The position numbers were made by a program, and so were the translations under genes. A stretch of 42,599 nt of DNA from Actinospica acidithermotolerans (GTDB lineage Bacteria > Actinomycetota > Actinomycetes > Streptomycetales > Catenulisporaceae), in the NCBI RefSeq assembly GCF_018139625.1, contig NZ_JAGSOH010000064.1:1-42599 (forward strand), written 5' to 3'. Shown here piece by piece: positions 17,376 to 26,884 of the stretch. Under the pieces are notes generated by a model that was given only the letters and a program-made list of their open reading frames with translations, was not told the DNA's origin and did no database searches. Numbering within the stretch: position 1 is the first letter of the stretch; the number at the start of each line of letters is the position of its first letter.

Positions 17376-18115
17376 CAGCCCGCCACCTCGTACTCGGTCA
17401 GCGCGGAGACCTTGCCGTCGCGGACCATGACGGTGCGTTCGGCGCACGCGGCGACCCGGGCGTCGTGGGTGACCACGACGACGGTCGTGCCCTCGGCCCG
17501 CGCGGTGCTCACCAGCAGGTCCATCACGGTCTCGCTGGTCAGCGAGTCGAGCGAGCCGGTCGGCTCGTCGGCGAACAGCACCTTCGGCTGCGGCACGAGC
17601 GCCCGGGCGATCGCCACCCGCTGCGCCTGGCCGCCGGACAGCTCGCCGGTCCGCCGTCCGCCGAGCCCGCCGAGGCCGAGCCGGTCCAGCCACGCGTCGG
17701 CGCGCCGGTAGGCCTCCTTGCGGCGGACGTCGCCGAGCAGCAGCGGCATCGCGATGTTGTCGGAGACGGTCAGCTCGGGGATGAGCTGGCCGAACTGGAA
17801 GACGAAGCCGAACGCGGTCCGGCGCAGCTCCGTGCGCCGGGCGTCGCTGAGCTCGTCGATGCGCTGCCCGTCGAACCGGATCTCGCCCTGGTCGGGGGTG
17901 TAGATCCCGGCGAGGCAGTGCAGCAGCGTGGACTTGCCGGAGCCGCTCGGCCCCATCACGGCGAGGATCTCGCCGCCGCCGACGGCGAGTTGCGCGCCGC
18001 GCAGCGCGGGCGTCTGGCCGAAGGACCGGTGCACGTCGCGGGCTTCCAGGAGGGACCGGCGCGAAACGGCCGGGCCCGGCTCGGGTTCTCGCGCCAGGGT
18101 CAGGTCTGTGCTCAT
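17375..18115 (-). CDS. ABC transporter ATP-binding protein, LolD/MacB type
   Basis: A 246-residue cytoplasmic ATPase that powers the FtsX-type permease. Walker A is GPSGSGKS (55-62), the Q-loop is Q107, the signature is LSGGQ (159-163), Walker B is VLFADE (179-184) and the switch histidine is H217. ADEPTGSLDS is typical of the LolD/MacB subfamily. ATG 18115 overlaps the padR stop by 4 nt (ATGA), and its own stop overlaps the permease start by 1 nt, so padR, ATPase and permease form one tightly coupled operon. The cargo is unknown; antimicrobial peptide or lipid export are the usual roles. Confidence 0.95.
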   Translation of the reverse strand: MSTDLTLAREPEPGPAVSRRSLLEARDVHRSFGQTPALRGAQLAVGGGEILAVMGPSGSGKSTLLHCLAGIYTPDQGEIRFDGQRIDELSDARRTELRRTAFGFVFQFGQLIPELTVSDNIAMPLLLGDVRRKEAYRRADAWLDRLGLGGLGGRRTGELSGGQAQRVAIARALVPQPKVLFADEPTGSLDSLTSETVMDLLVSTARAEGTTVVVVTHDARVAACAERTVMVRDGKVSALTEYEVAG

Positions 18116-18639
18116 GGCTTGCGTACCATTTCTCTGAGTGCGCTGAGCCGCGCCTCCGTGGCGTCGATCCAGCGCAAGTCCGCTTCGAGGTGGAACAGGC
18201 CGTAGTCGGCGAGCAGCACGTCCATCGTGGCGCCGCCGCGGCGCGTTTCGGTCAGTTCGCGCATGCGCCGCAGGTGCGAGCCGCGCTGCGCGTCGAGGTA
18301 GCGGGCCGCGTCGCGGCCCAGCATCAGGGCGAGGACGACCTTCGCGAAGAGCACGGACTGCAGGTGCGGCTCCGGCGGGGCCGGCTCGGCGAGCCAGGAC
18401 TCGACCTCGGTCCGGCCCGCCTCCGTGATCGAGTACCGCTTCCGGTCCGGCCCGTCCCCCGGCTCGCTCGCCCCGACCGTGACCTTCCCGTCGCGCGCCA
18501 GCCGGCCGAGCGTCGAGTACACCTGGCCGAACGGCAGCGGCTTGTCCCGACCGAAGAAGGCGTCGTAGTCGCGCTTGAGGTCGTACCCGTGGCTTGGCTC
18601 GCGGTCGAGCAGCCCGAGAAGAGTCAGAGGAACGCTCAC
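18112..18639 (-). CDS. PadR-family transcriptional repressor
   Basis: A 175-residue regulator with the N-terminal PadR winged helix (LTLLGLLDREPSHGYDLKRDYD, then LPFGQVYSTLGRLARDGKV, then RKRYSITEAGRTEVESWL) and a C-terminal helical dimerisation region. GTG 18639 is chosen over an upstream in-frame start at 18675. The conserved domain begins directly after it, and it lies only 6 nt from a -10 box, so the message is probably leaderless. It heads the padR-ATPase-permease operon and presumably represses it until the exported compound binds. Confidence 0.9.
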   Translation of the reverse strand: MSVPLTLLGLLDREPSHGYDLKRDYDAFFGRDKPLPFGQVYSTLGRLARDGKVTVGASEPGDGPDRKRYSITEAGRTEVESWLAEPAPPEPHLQSVLFAKVVLALMLGRDAARYLDAQRGSHLRRMRELTETRRGGATMDVLLADYGLFHLEADLRWIDATEARLSALREMVRKP

Positions 18640-18645
18640 ACCGGC

Positions 18646-18688
18646 AGTATGCACTCGGTGTATACCCTCGGTCAATACGTTACTGACC
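18646..18688 (-). promoter_or_regulatory. promoter and imperfect operator of the padR-ABC operon
   Basis: Reading the minus strand, -35 TTGACC (18675-18670), an 18-bp spacer and -10 CATACT (18651-18646) end 6 nt before the GTG, consistent with leaderless transcription. An imperfect palindrome GGTCAGTA-ACG-TATTGACC (18688-18670) covers the -35 box and could be the PadR operator. Confidence 0.6.
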
Positions 18689-18888
18689 AGGGTGTTCGCG
18701 GAAACTGCTCACGTCAGCCGGATGGAGCAGGGCTGTGCGAAAACCCGGCGCGACCGAGGCGTTGCGCGCCGAGAGCGAGGGTTTGGCCGAGGCTCAGGAC
18801 CCCTCGGCGGGGCCGATGGCCTGGTCCTGATCGACCGCTGCGGATCAGCCGGCTGACGCCCGGCCGGCCTGCGGCCTCGGCGGGCGCG

Positions 18889-19057
18889 CTAGGCCGTGTC
18901 TTCAGACTATCGCCGGGTCCGCGACGCCTGCCACGCACGCTCGCGGCGTTGCAGGGGCGGTTGCAGACGACCGAGTATGCGCCCGCCCCTGCGCCTTGCG
19001 AGCGCACGCGTCAGACGCCGCGGCCTGATCCGACGCAAGTTTGAAGACACGGCCTAG
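18889..19057. mobile_element. palindromic miniature element, copy 1 (MITE-like)
   Basis: Both ends are CTAG, with 20-bp terminal inverted repeats differing at one position (outer sequence CTAGGCCGTGTCTTCA). TA at 18890-18891 and 19055-19056 is the likely target duplication. The interior is a long imperfect palindrome, with an apical perfect 10-bp stem GCAGGGGCGG (18951-18960) paired with 18983-18992. It carries no transposase. The right CTAG supplies the TAG stop of the GH26 gene. A second copy in opposite orientation is at 37758-37925. The roughly 200 bp from 18690 to 18888 show no gene. Confidence 0.85.
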
Positions 19058-20007
19058 GAAAGCGCCAGCAGGAAGCCCGAGTTCCCGTCGACCCGCTTGC
19101 GGAACTCGACCGCGCCGACCGGATGGTCCTTGAGCGTGTAGTCCTTGCCGTTGGTGTCGAAGTCGAAGTAGACCAGGGCCTTGACGGTCTTCGGATTGGC
19201 CGCCGCGAAGTCGAAGATCAGGTTCATCGCGGCGGCGGTGTCCGGCTGCGGTTTCGCCGGCGCCCATTCCGCGACCATGAGCGGCTTCTTGCGCGCGGCG
19301 GCGAACTTCACGGTGTCGTCGAGTCCGCCCGCGCCGGTCATGATGAACGAGGTCACGGCGCTCTGCGGGTACGCGTCGATGCCGAGCCAGTCGACGTACG
19401 CGTCGCCGGGGTACCAGGTGTCGGGGCTGAGGCCGCCGGGCCCGTTCCACAGCGTGGGGCACCAGACGAACGCGGCGTTCGTCGCGCCCTCCTCCTGGAA
19501 TATCTCGTACACGTGCCGCCAGGAGGCGATGAACTGGGCCGGGGTCACCCCCGGCAGGTTCCAGTCCGGGTACCAGCTCGCGTTCATCTCCCAGTCGAGC
19601 CGGACGAAGACGGCGCCGCCGTGCTTCTTCACCGCCTGCGCCTGGGCCCTGAGATACGCGTCCTTGCCGCCGTCGGTGATCTGGCCGCCGGTCATCGGCA
19701 GGTTCCACGAGATCATCGGCGCCATCCCGGAGCGGGTCGCGGCGTTGTCGAGGATCGGCTGCACGCTGCCGTCCGGCGTCGTCCACTGGTCGTAGATCGC
19801 CGGGTGCCGGCCGGAGCCCAGGCCGGCCGCCGCGTCGAAGGCGTCGAGCCGGCCGATGTCCGTGGACACCCCGAGGTACACCTGCCCGTCGGCGGGCTCG
19901 TACTTCGCCCCGGCCGGCTTCGAGCGGGACGCCCACGCCGACCAGGCGCCGACGGCCAGGCATGCGACCACCGCTATTGTGATCAGGTTCCTGACGCGTC
20001 GGCTCAC
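19054..20007 (-). CDS. membrane-anchored GH26-like glycoside hydrolase
   Basis: A 317-residue protein with an N-terminal signal anchor (VRNLITIAVVACLAVGAW, residues 5-22), so the catalytic domain should face outside. The GH26-type acid/base motif is LDWEMNASWYP with E140; the nucleophile motif is MVAEWAP with E247. Both are present, unlike in the GT2 fusion. GH26 enzymes cleave beta-mannans, some beta-1,3-xylans or mixed-linkage glucans, so the substrate is open. The reading frame is open far upstream through ppdK, but GTG 20007 is chosen because the anchor starts there. It follows ppdK by 20 bp and is probably cotranscribed. Its TAG stop lies in the CTAG end of the miniature element. Confidence 0.82.
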   Translation of the reverse strand: MSRRVRNLITIAVVACLAVGAWSAWASRSKPAGAKYEPADGQVYLGVSTDIGRLDAFDAAAGLGSGRHPAIYDQWTTPDGSVQPILDNAATRSGMAPMISWNLPMTGGQITDGGKDAYLRAQAQAVKKHGGAVFVRLDWEMNASWYPDWNLPGVTPAQFIASWRHVYEIFQEEGATNAAFVWCPTLWNGPGGLSPDTWYPGDAYVDWLGIDAYPQSAVTSFIMTGAGGLDDTVKFAAARKKPLMVAEWAPAKPQPDTAAAMNLIFDFAAANPKTVKALVYFDFDTNGKDYTLKDHPVGAVEFRKRVDGNSGFLLALS

Positions 20008-20027
20008 CCGGTCATTGTGCCGCAAAC

Positions 20028-22745
<2,718 letters not shown>

Positions 22746-22814
22746 GTAGGGCTCCCTGAAGTCCTCGCGTACGAAAAAAGGCTGCTGACCCGCACGACCA
22801 GCAACCCTGTTGAC

Positions 22815-22839
22815 GTCTATAGACACTACCCGCGGGTAG
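22815..22839. promoter_or_regulatory. two adjacent perfect palindromes between ppdK and dus
   Basis: GTCTATAGAC (22815-22824) and CTACCCGCGGGTAG (22826-22839) stand one base apart in the 145-bp divergent region. Either could be an operator. I could not place a promoter with standard spacing for either gene. Confidence 0.5.
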
Positions 22840-22890
22840 ATACGCTGTCGACGTGAGGGACCCCACGTCGCGCCGTGAGATCCTGGAAGG

Positions 22891-24018
22891 GTGAATCCCT
22901 CTCTCAGCTTCGGCCCGTACGCGGTGGACCCGCCGGTCGTCCTCGCGCCCATGGCCGGGATCACCAACGTCGCCTTCCGGCAGCTGTGCCGCGAGCAGGG
23001 CGCCGGTATCTACGTCTGCGAGATGATCACCACCCAGGCGCTGGTCGCCCGCAACCCCAAGACGTACAAGATGATCGAGTTCGGCGAGCAGGAGAAGCCC
23101 CGCTCGCTGCAGCTCTACGGCGTCGACCCGGCCACGGTCCGCAAGGCCGCCGAGATGGTGGTGCAGGAGGACCTCGCCGACCACATCGACGCGAACTTCG
23201 GCTGTTCGGTCAAGAAGGTCACCCGGCGCGGCGGCGGCTCGGCGCTGCCCTGGAAGCGGCAGCTGTTCCGGCAGATCGTGCGCGCGATGGTCGAGCCCGC
23301 GCGCGACGCCGGCATCCCGGTCACCATCAAGATGCGCAAGGGCATCGACGACGACCATCTCACGTTCATCGAGGCCGGGCAGATCGCGCAGGAGGAGGGC
23401 GTGGCCGCCGTCGCCCTGCACGCGCGCACCGGCGAGCAGCGCTACTCCGGCGAGGCAGACTGGGAGTCGATCGCGCAGCTCAAGCAGGCCCTCGACATCC
23501 CGGTGCTCGGCAACGGCGACATCTGGGAGGCCGACGACGCGCTGCGCATGATGCGCGAGACCGGCTGCGACGGCGTCGTGATCGGCCGCGGCTGCCTCGG
23601 CCGGCCCTGGCTCTTCCGCGACCTGGCGAACGCCTTCGCCGGCAGCGACGAGCGCACCATGCCCGCGCTCGGCGAGGTCGCGAAAATCATGCGACGCCAC
23701 GCCGAACTCCTCGTACAGTGGCTGGGGGACGAGCGGGAGGGCGTCACGGGGTTTCGAAAGCACGTGGCGTGGTACTTGAAAGGCTTCCCGGTCGGCACCG
23801 AACTGCGCCGGGGCATGGCGATGGCCTCGAGTCTGACGGAACTGGACGACCTGCTCGGCAAGCTCGATCAGGACGCCCCGTTCCCGGCCGAGGTCCTCGG
23901 CAAGCCCCGCGGACGGACCAACGCCCCCGCGCGCGTCGTCCTGCCTTACGGCTGGCTCGACAACCGCGATGACGACACCGTCCCCGAAGGCGCGGAGCTC
24001 GACGACTCGGGTGGCTGA
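22891..24018 (+). CDS. tRNA-dihydrouridine synthase (DusB/NifR3 type)
   Basis: A flavoenzyme that reduces specific uridines in tRNA to dihydrouridine. The 375-residue protein has the family motifs APMAGITNVAFR near the N-terminus, CEMITTQAL, the catalytic cysteine C105 in NFGCSVKKVTRRGGG, HARTGEQRYSG and the FMN-binding GNGDIW and GRGCLGRPW. The common Pro after the catalytic Cys is Ser here. GTG 22891 directly abuts GGAAGG, closer than a normal ribosome site, so the true start is slightly uncertain. A hairpin terminator follows the gene. Confidence 0.94.
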   Translation: MNPSLSFGPYAVDPPVVLAPMAGITNVAFRQLCREQGAGIYVCEMITTQALVARNPKTYKMIEFGEQEKPRSLQLYGVDPATVRKAAEMVVQEDLADHIDANFGCSVKKVTRRGGGSALPWKRQLFRQIVRAMVEPARDAGIPVTIKMRKGIDDDHLTFIEAGQIAQEEGVAAVALHARTGEQRYSGEADWESIAQLKQALDIPVLGNGDIWEADDALRMMRETGCDGVVIGRGCLGRPWLFRDLANAFAGSDERTMPALGEVAKIMRRHAELLVQWLGDEREGVTGFRKHVAWYLKGFPVGTELRRGMAMASSLTELDDLLGKLDQDAPFPAEVLGKPRGRTNAPARVVLPYGWLDNRDDDTVPEGAELDDSGG

Positions 24019-24024
24019 ACCGGG

Positions 24025-24066
24025 GTGACGGGCGCGGGGAGCGCAGCGAGCCCGTCACACTTTTGG
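24025..24066 (+). terminator. intrinsic terminator of dus
   Basis: Arms GTGACGGGC (24025-24033) and GCCCGTCAC (24050-24058) form a 9-bp stem followed by ACTTTT, an unusual T run for this GC-rich region. It begins 6 bp after the dus stop. Confidence 0.85.
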
Positions 24067-24075
24067 TGACTGTTG

Positions 24076-24091
24076 GTGCACATATGTGCAC
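24076..24091. promoter_or_regulatory. perfect 16-bp palindrome GTGCACATATGTGCAC
   Basis: It stands 25 bp upstream of the lipoprotein gene, after the dus terminator. Its length and AT-rich centre suggest the binding site of a dimeric repressor. The factor is unknown; the ROK regulator encoded two genes on is one candidate. Confidence 0.6.
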
Positions 24092-24116
24092 TCAGCGTTA
24101 CCGTTGGGAGGTGCGT

Positions 24117-24737
24117 GTGACGAGGAGGGGCCGCGGATACGCCGTCGTGTTCGCGCTGGGGGCGGTGGCGGCGCTGTCGTCCGGCTGCGCGAAGGCCCCG
24201 GCGGACCCGCCCTTGATCCAGCCGACGACCGTGACCGCCGAGCACCAGGACCAGCGGATCACCCTGCCGGTCACCGTCGCCGTCGCCTTCCACCACCCCG
24301 CGCTCTCCGACCGCACCGAGTACGCCGTGCTGTTCACCGTCCAGCAGGCGATGCGCTCGATGGTCGAGGGGGAGTACGCGGGCACCGCGAAGGACCCCGA
24401 GCTCACCGAGTACTGGACCGGCAGCGGCCTGACCGAGGTCGACGCGCAGATAAGCCAGTGGACCGGGCACCAGCAGCAGCCGGTGGGAACCATCGTGCTC
24501 GAGGACACCGAGTACACCCCCCTCGACGACGGCCGTGCCGCGCAGGTCAGCTTCTGCGCCGACTGGTCCCATGTGGTCCGCGGCGAGTCCCGCACCCACG
24601 TGGTCGGCGCCGCCGTGCAGCCGAAGACCGCCCACCCGGCCTACGAGCAGCTCGGCCTGGTCCGCGAGTCCAACCGGCACTGGGCGGTCGACGCGCTCAC
24701 CGTCACCGCCGATTCGGCGCAGTGCCCGAAGGGCTGA
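24117..24737 (+). CDS. putative lipoprotein of unknown function
   Basis: I do not recognise this 206-residue protein. Residues 1-23 form an Arg-rich start and hydrophobic stretch ending LSSGC, with C24 as a possible lipidation site; the -3 residue is Ser rather than Leu, so the lipobox is imperfect. The rest is a soluble domain of about 180 residues containing two further Cys (CADWSHVV and AQCPKG), which could form a disulfide outside the cell. GTG 24117 is chosen over an in-frame start at 24063 because GGGAGG lies five bases before it. It lies between the dus terminator and the ROK gene, and a perfect palindrome precedes it. Confidence 0.75.
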   Translation: MTRRGRGYAVVFALGAVAALSSGCAKAPADPPLIQPTTVTAEHQDQRITLPVTVAVAFHHPALSDRTEYAVLFTVQQAMRSMVEGEYAGTAKDPELTEYWTGSGLTEVDAQISQWTGHQQQPVGTIVLEDTEYTPLDDGRAAQVSFCADWSHVVRGESRTHVVGAAVQPKTAHPAYEQLGLVRESNRHWAVDALTVTADSAQCPKG

Positions 24738-24946
24738 GCGCCCGTCAGGTGTTGACAGAAGTGCTGAGAGGCCGTCAGCATCACGGTGATGGCCGCCTCG
24801 CTCAGGATCCTGGTACAGCGCCGCCACATCGACTTCGCGCGATGCGGCAGCGCCCTGTGTCGTTCCCGGTGAGCGCCCCGGAACCCACTCCGCGGACGCA
24901 GTCCTGCCCCTGAGCCGTAACGCGAGCCGGAACCCGAGGAACCCCC

Positions 24947-26146
24947 GTGCCCACCCCTGTCCGGGCGGCCAACGCCGCCGCGGTGCTGCGCGCCGTACTG
25001 CTGCACGGCCCGGTGCCGCGCACCCGCATCGCCGAAATCAGCGGCCTGAGCCCGGCCACCGTCACCCGCCTCTACCCGCTGCTCGCCGAACGCGGTCTGC
25101 TCCGCGAACTCGACGAGCCCGACGCCGCGCAGACGGTCGGCAGGCCGCGCGTCCCGGTCGACCTCGACGCCTCCGCTTGCGCCGTGCTCGGCGCGCACCT
25201 CGGCGCGCGCCGCAGCCGGCTCGGCGTGCTCGACCTGCGCGGCAGGCTGCTCGGCGCCGCGGAGCTCGAGCACGAGGTTCCCGCGCCGCGCGCGCTGATC
25301 GACCGGGTCTGCGAGCGGCTGGGCGCGCTGGCCGCCCGGACGGCGGGGCCGCGACGGCTGCTCGGGCTCGGCGTGATCGGCGCCGGACCCGTCGACGCGG
25401 CCACCGGAACGCTCGGCGGGCACCCGGCGCTCGGCGGCCACTGCGTGGACCTGCGCGCCGAATTCGGGGAACGCATCGGCCTGCCGGTGTACGTGGACGA
25501 ACACACGCGGGCGATGGCCGCGGCCGAGGCGCTGTTCGGCAGGGCGAGACGGGTCCGCAGCCTCGGCTACCTCTACGTGGGCGACGTCCTCGGCTTCGCC
25601 TACAGTGCTGAAGGCGACGTCCACCGCGGCGCCCACGCGGCGGCGGGCGACGTCACCCACCTCCCGCTCGGCGTGCCGCGCTGCGCCCCGGCGGACGCGG
25701 AGCCGTGCAGCTGCGGCGCGCGCGACTGCTTCCTCTCGCTCGCCGGAGAGGGTCCGACCACCGCGCGCGCGATGCGCCTCGGCGTGGTGCCCGAGCCGCG
25801 CATCGACCTCGTGCTCAAGGCCTCCCGCGCGGGGGACGAGCGTGCCGAGCAGCTGCTGCGCGAGCGCTCGCGCAGCGTCGGCGCCGCGGTGTCCGTCCTC
25901 GCCGGGATCCTCGACCCCGAACTCTTCGTCGTCGCCGGCGCGGGCCTGACCGAGGCCGCCGAATTCCTGCCCGAGCTGCGCGTCGCCACGCGCACGGCCG
26001 TCGTCCCCTCCGCCTTCGGAGCGCGCGTGAACGCCGTCGCCGCGGCCTCGCTCGTCATCGACCGCGTCTTCCGCGACCCCCTCGGCGCCGTTTCGGACGT
26101 CCGCGGCAGACGGTCCGCACCGATGAACTCACCGATCAACGGCTGA
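24947..26146 (+). CDS. ROK-family transcriptional regulator
   Basis: A 399-residue protein with an N-terminal winged helix (RTRIAEISGLSPATVTRLYPLLAERGLL) and a sugar-kinase-like ROK domain. The kinase features are degenerate: GDVTH replaces the usual GEIGH motif, and the zinc motif is CSCGARDCF, lacking the usual Gly and final Glu. It is therefore probably a DNA-binding sugar sensor, like NagC/XylR, rather than a kinase. GTG 24947 follows GAGGAA by five bases. A TTGACA at 24752-24757 could be a -35, but no good -10 lies at the right distance. Its 3' end overlaps the convergent methyltransferase gene by 18 bp. It might govern the neighbouring glycan genes, but nothing proves it. Confidence 0.85.
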   Translation: MPTPVRAANAAAVLRAVLLHGPVPRTRIAEISGLSPATVTRLYPLLAERGLLRELDEPDAAQTVGRPRVPVDLDASACAVLGAHLGARRSRLGVLDLRGRLLGAAELEHEVPAPRALIDRVCERLGALAARTAGPRRLLGLGVIGAGPVDAATGTLGGHPALGGHCVDLRAEFGERIGLPVYVDEHTRAMAAAEALFGRARRVRSLGYLYVGDVLGFAYSAEGDVHRGAHAAAGDVTHLPLGVPRCAPADAEPCSCGARDCFLSLAGEGPTTARAMRLGVVPEPRIDLVLKASRAGDERAEQLLRERSRSVGAAVSVLAGILDPELFVVAGAGLTEAAEFLPELRVATRTAVVPSAFGARVNAVAAASLVIDRVFRDPLGAVSDVRGRRSAPMNSPING

Positions 26147-26851
26147 CGCGGAGCGTCGTCCCGGATCGGCTCGCCGCTCCGGGACCGCGGTGACGAACAG
26201 GTGCGGGGAGGTGGGCAGGCTCGGGCCCTTGGCCGGGAACTTGAAGCGCTCGGCGGATTTCACGGCGAGGCCGGCCGGGCCGATCGCCCGGGTCAGGTCG
26301 CGGGAGCAGTGGCAGCCGGCGCCGATCAGCGGCCAGACGGTCGCGTCCAGCGCACGCTGCACGCGGGAGAGCGTGCCGCCGTCGGCGCGGACGTGCTCGA
26401 GCAGGCGCACCTCGCCGACCTTGCTGCCCGCCTGCAGCCGCAGCACGGAGCGCAGCTGGGTGAGGGCGTCGACCTGGTCGTGGACCGAGCAGAGCACGAG
26501 CGAGCACACGGCGGCGTCGAACTGCCCGGCGAAGGCCGAGAGATCCTCCGCGACGCCGTCCACGACCTCGACGCGCACCGGCGCCTCGGCCGCCGCCCGC
26601 CCGGCCAGCTCGCGCATCCTCGCCTCGGGCTCCACCGCGACCACCCGCTCGACCTCCGGCGGGTAGTGCGCGAAGTTCAGGCCGCTGCCCGCGCCGAGTT
26701 CGAGCACCTCGCCGGACAGCCCGGCGAGGAAGCGGTCGCGGTACTCCGCGAACCCGGCCTTGTCCATCGCCGCCGCACGGCCCGGATACCAGCTCGCGAA
26801 TACCCGGTGCTGTCTGCGCGGGGCGGGGGACGGCTCCATCTGCTGCGCCAC
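26129..26851 (-). CDS. class I SAM-dependent methyltransferase
   Basis: A 240-residue protein with the Rossmann-like SAM fold. Motif I is VLELGAGSGLNF (about 49-60); VVAVEPEARMREL carries the acidic residue that binds the ribose; VVDGVAEDLSAFAGQFDAAVCSLVLCSV covers the adenine-binding and motif IV region. It resembles the METTL7/UbiE-like group, in which LLEHVRADGG recurs. The acceptor is unknown. GTG 26851 is taken as start, with ATG 26839 an alternative; a TAATAA nine bases before the GTG could be a -10 of a nearly leaderless message. It starts 34 bp after the PMT gene on the same strand and could be the last gene of that operon. It overlaps the ROK gene end by 18 bp. Confidence 0.85.
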   Translation of the reverse strand: MAQQMEPSPAPRRQHRVFASWYPGRAAAMDKAGFAEYRDRFLAGLSGEVLELGAGSGLNFAHYPPEVERVVAVEPEARMRELAGRAAAEAPVRVEVVDGVAEDLSAFAGQFDAAVCSLVLCSVHDQVDALTQLRSVLRLQAGSKVGEVRLLEHVRADGGTLSRVQRALDATVWPLIGAGCHCSRDLTRAIGPAGLAVKSAERFKFPAKGPSLPTSPHLFVTAVPERRADPGRRSASAVDR

Positions 26852-26884
26852 GCGCCTAGGTTATTACGCGCCGGGCACCGTCCA

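Noticed and set aside
18889-19057. An open frame KLASDQAAASDAC shared by both miniature elements
   Set aside because: The centre differs between copies and the reading frame is not kept across it, so the resemblance reflects DNA homology and not a protein.
24752-24780. TTGACA as promoter of the ROK gene
   Set aside because: No acceptable -10 lies 16-18 bp downstream (TCAGCA at best).
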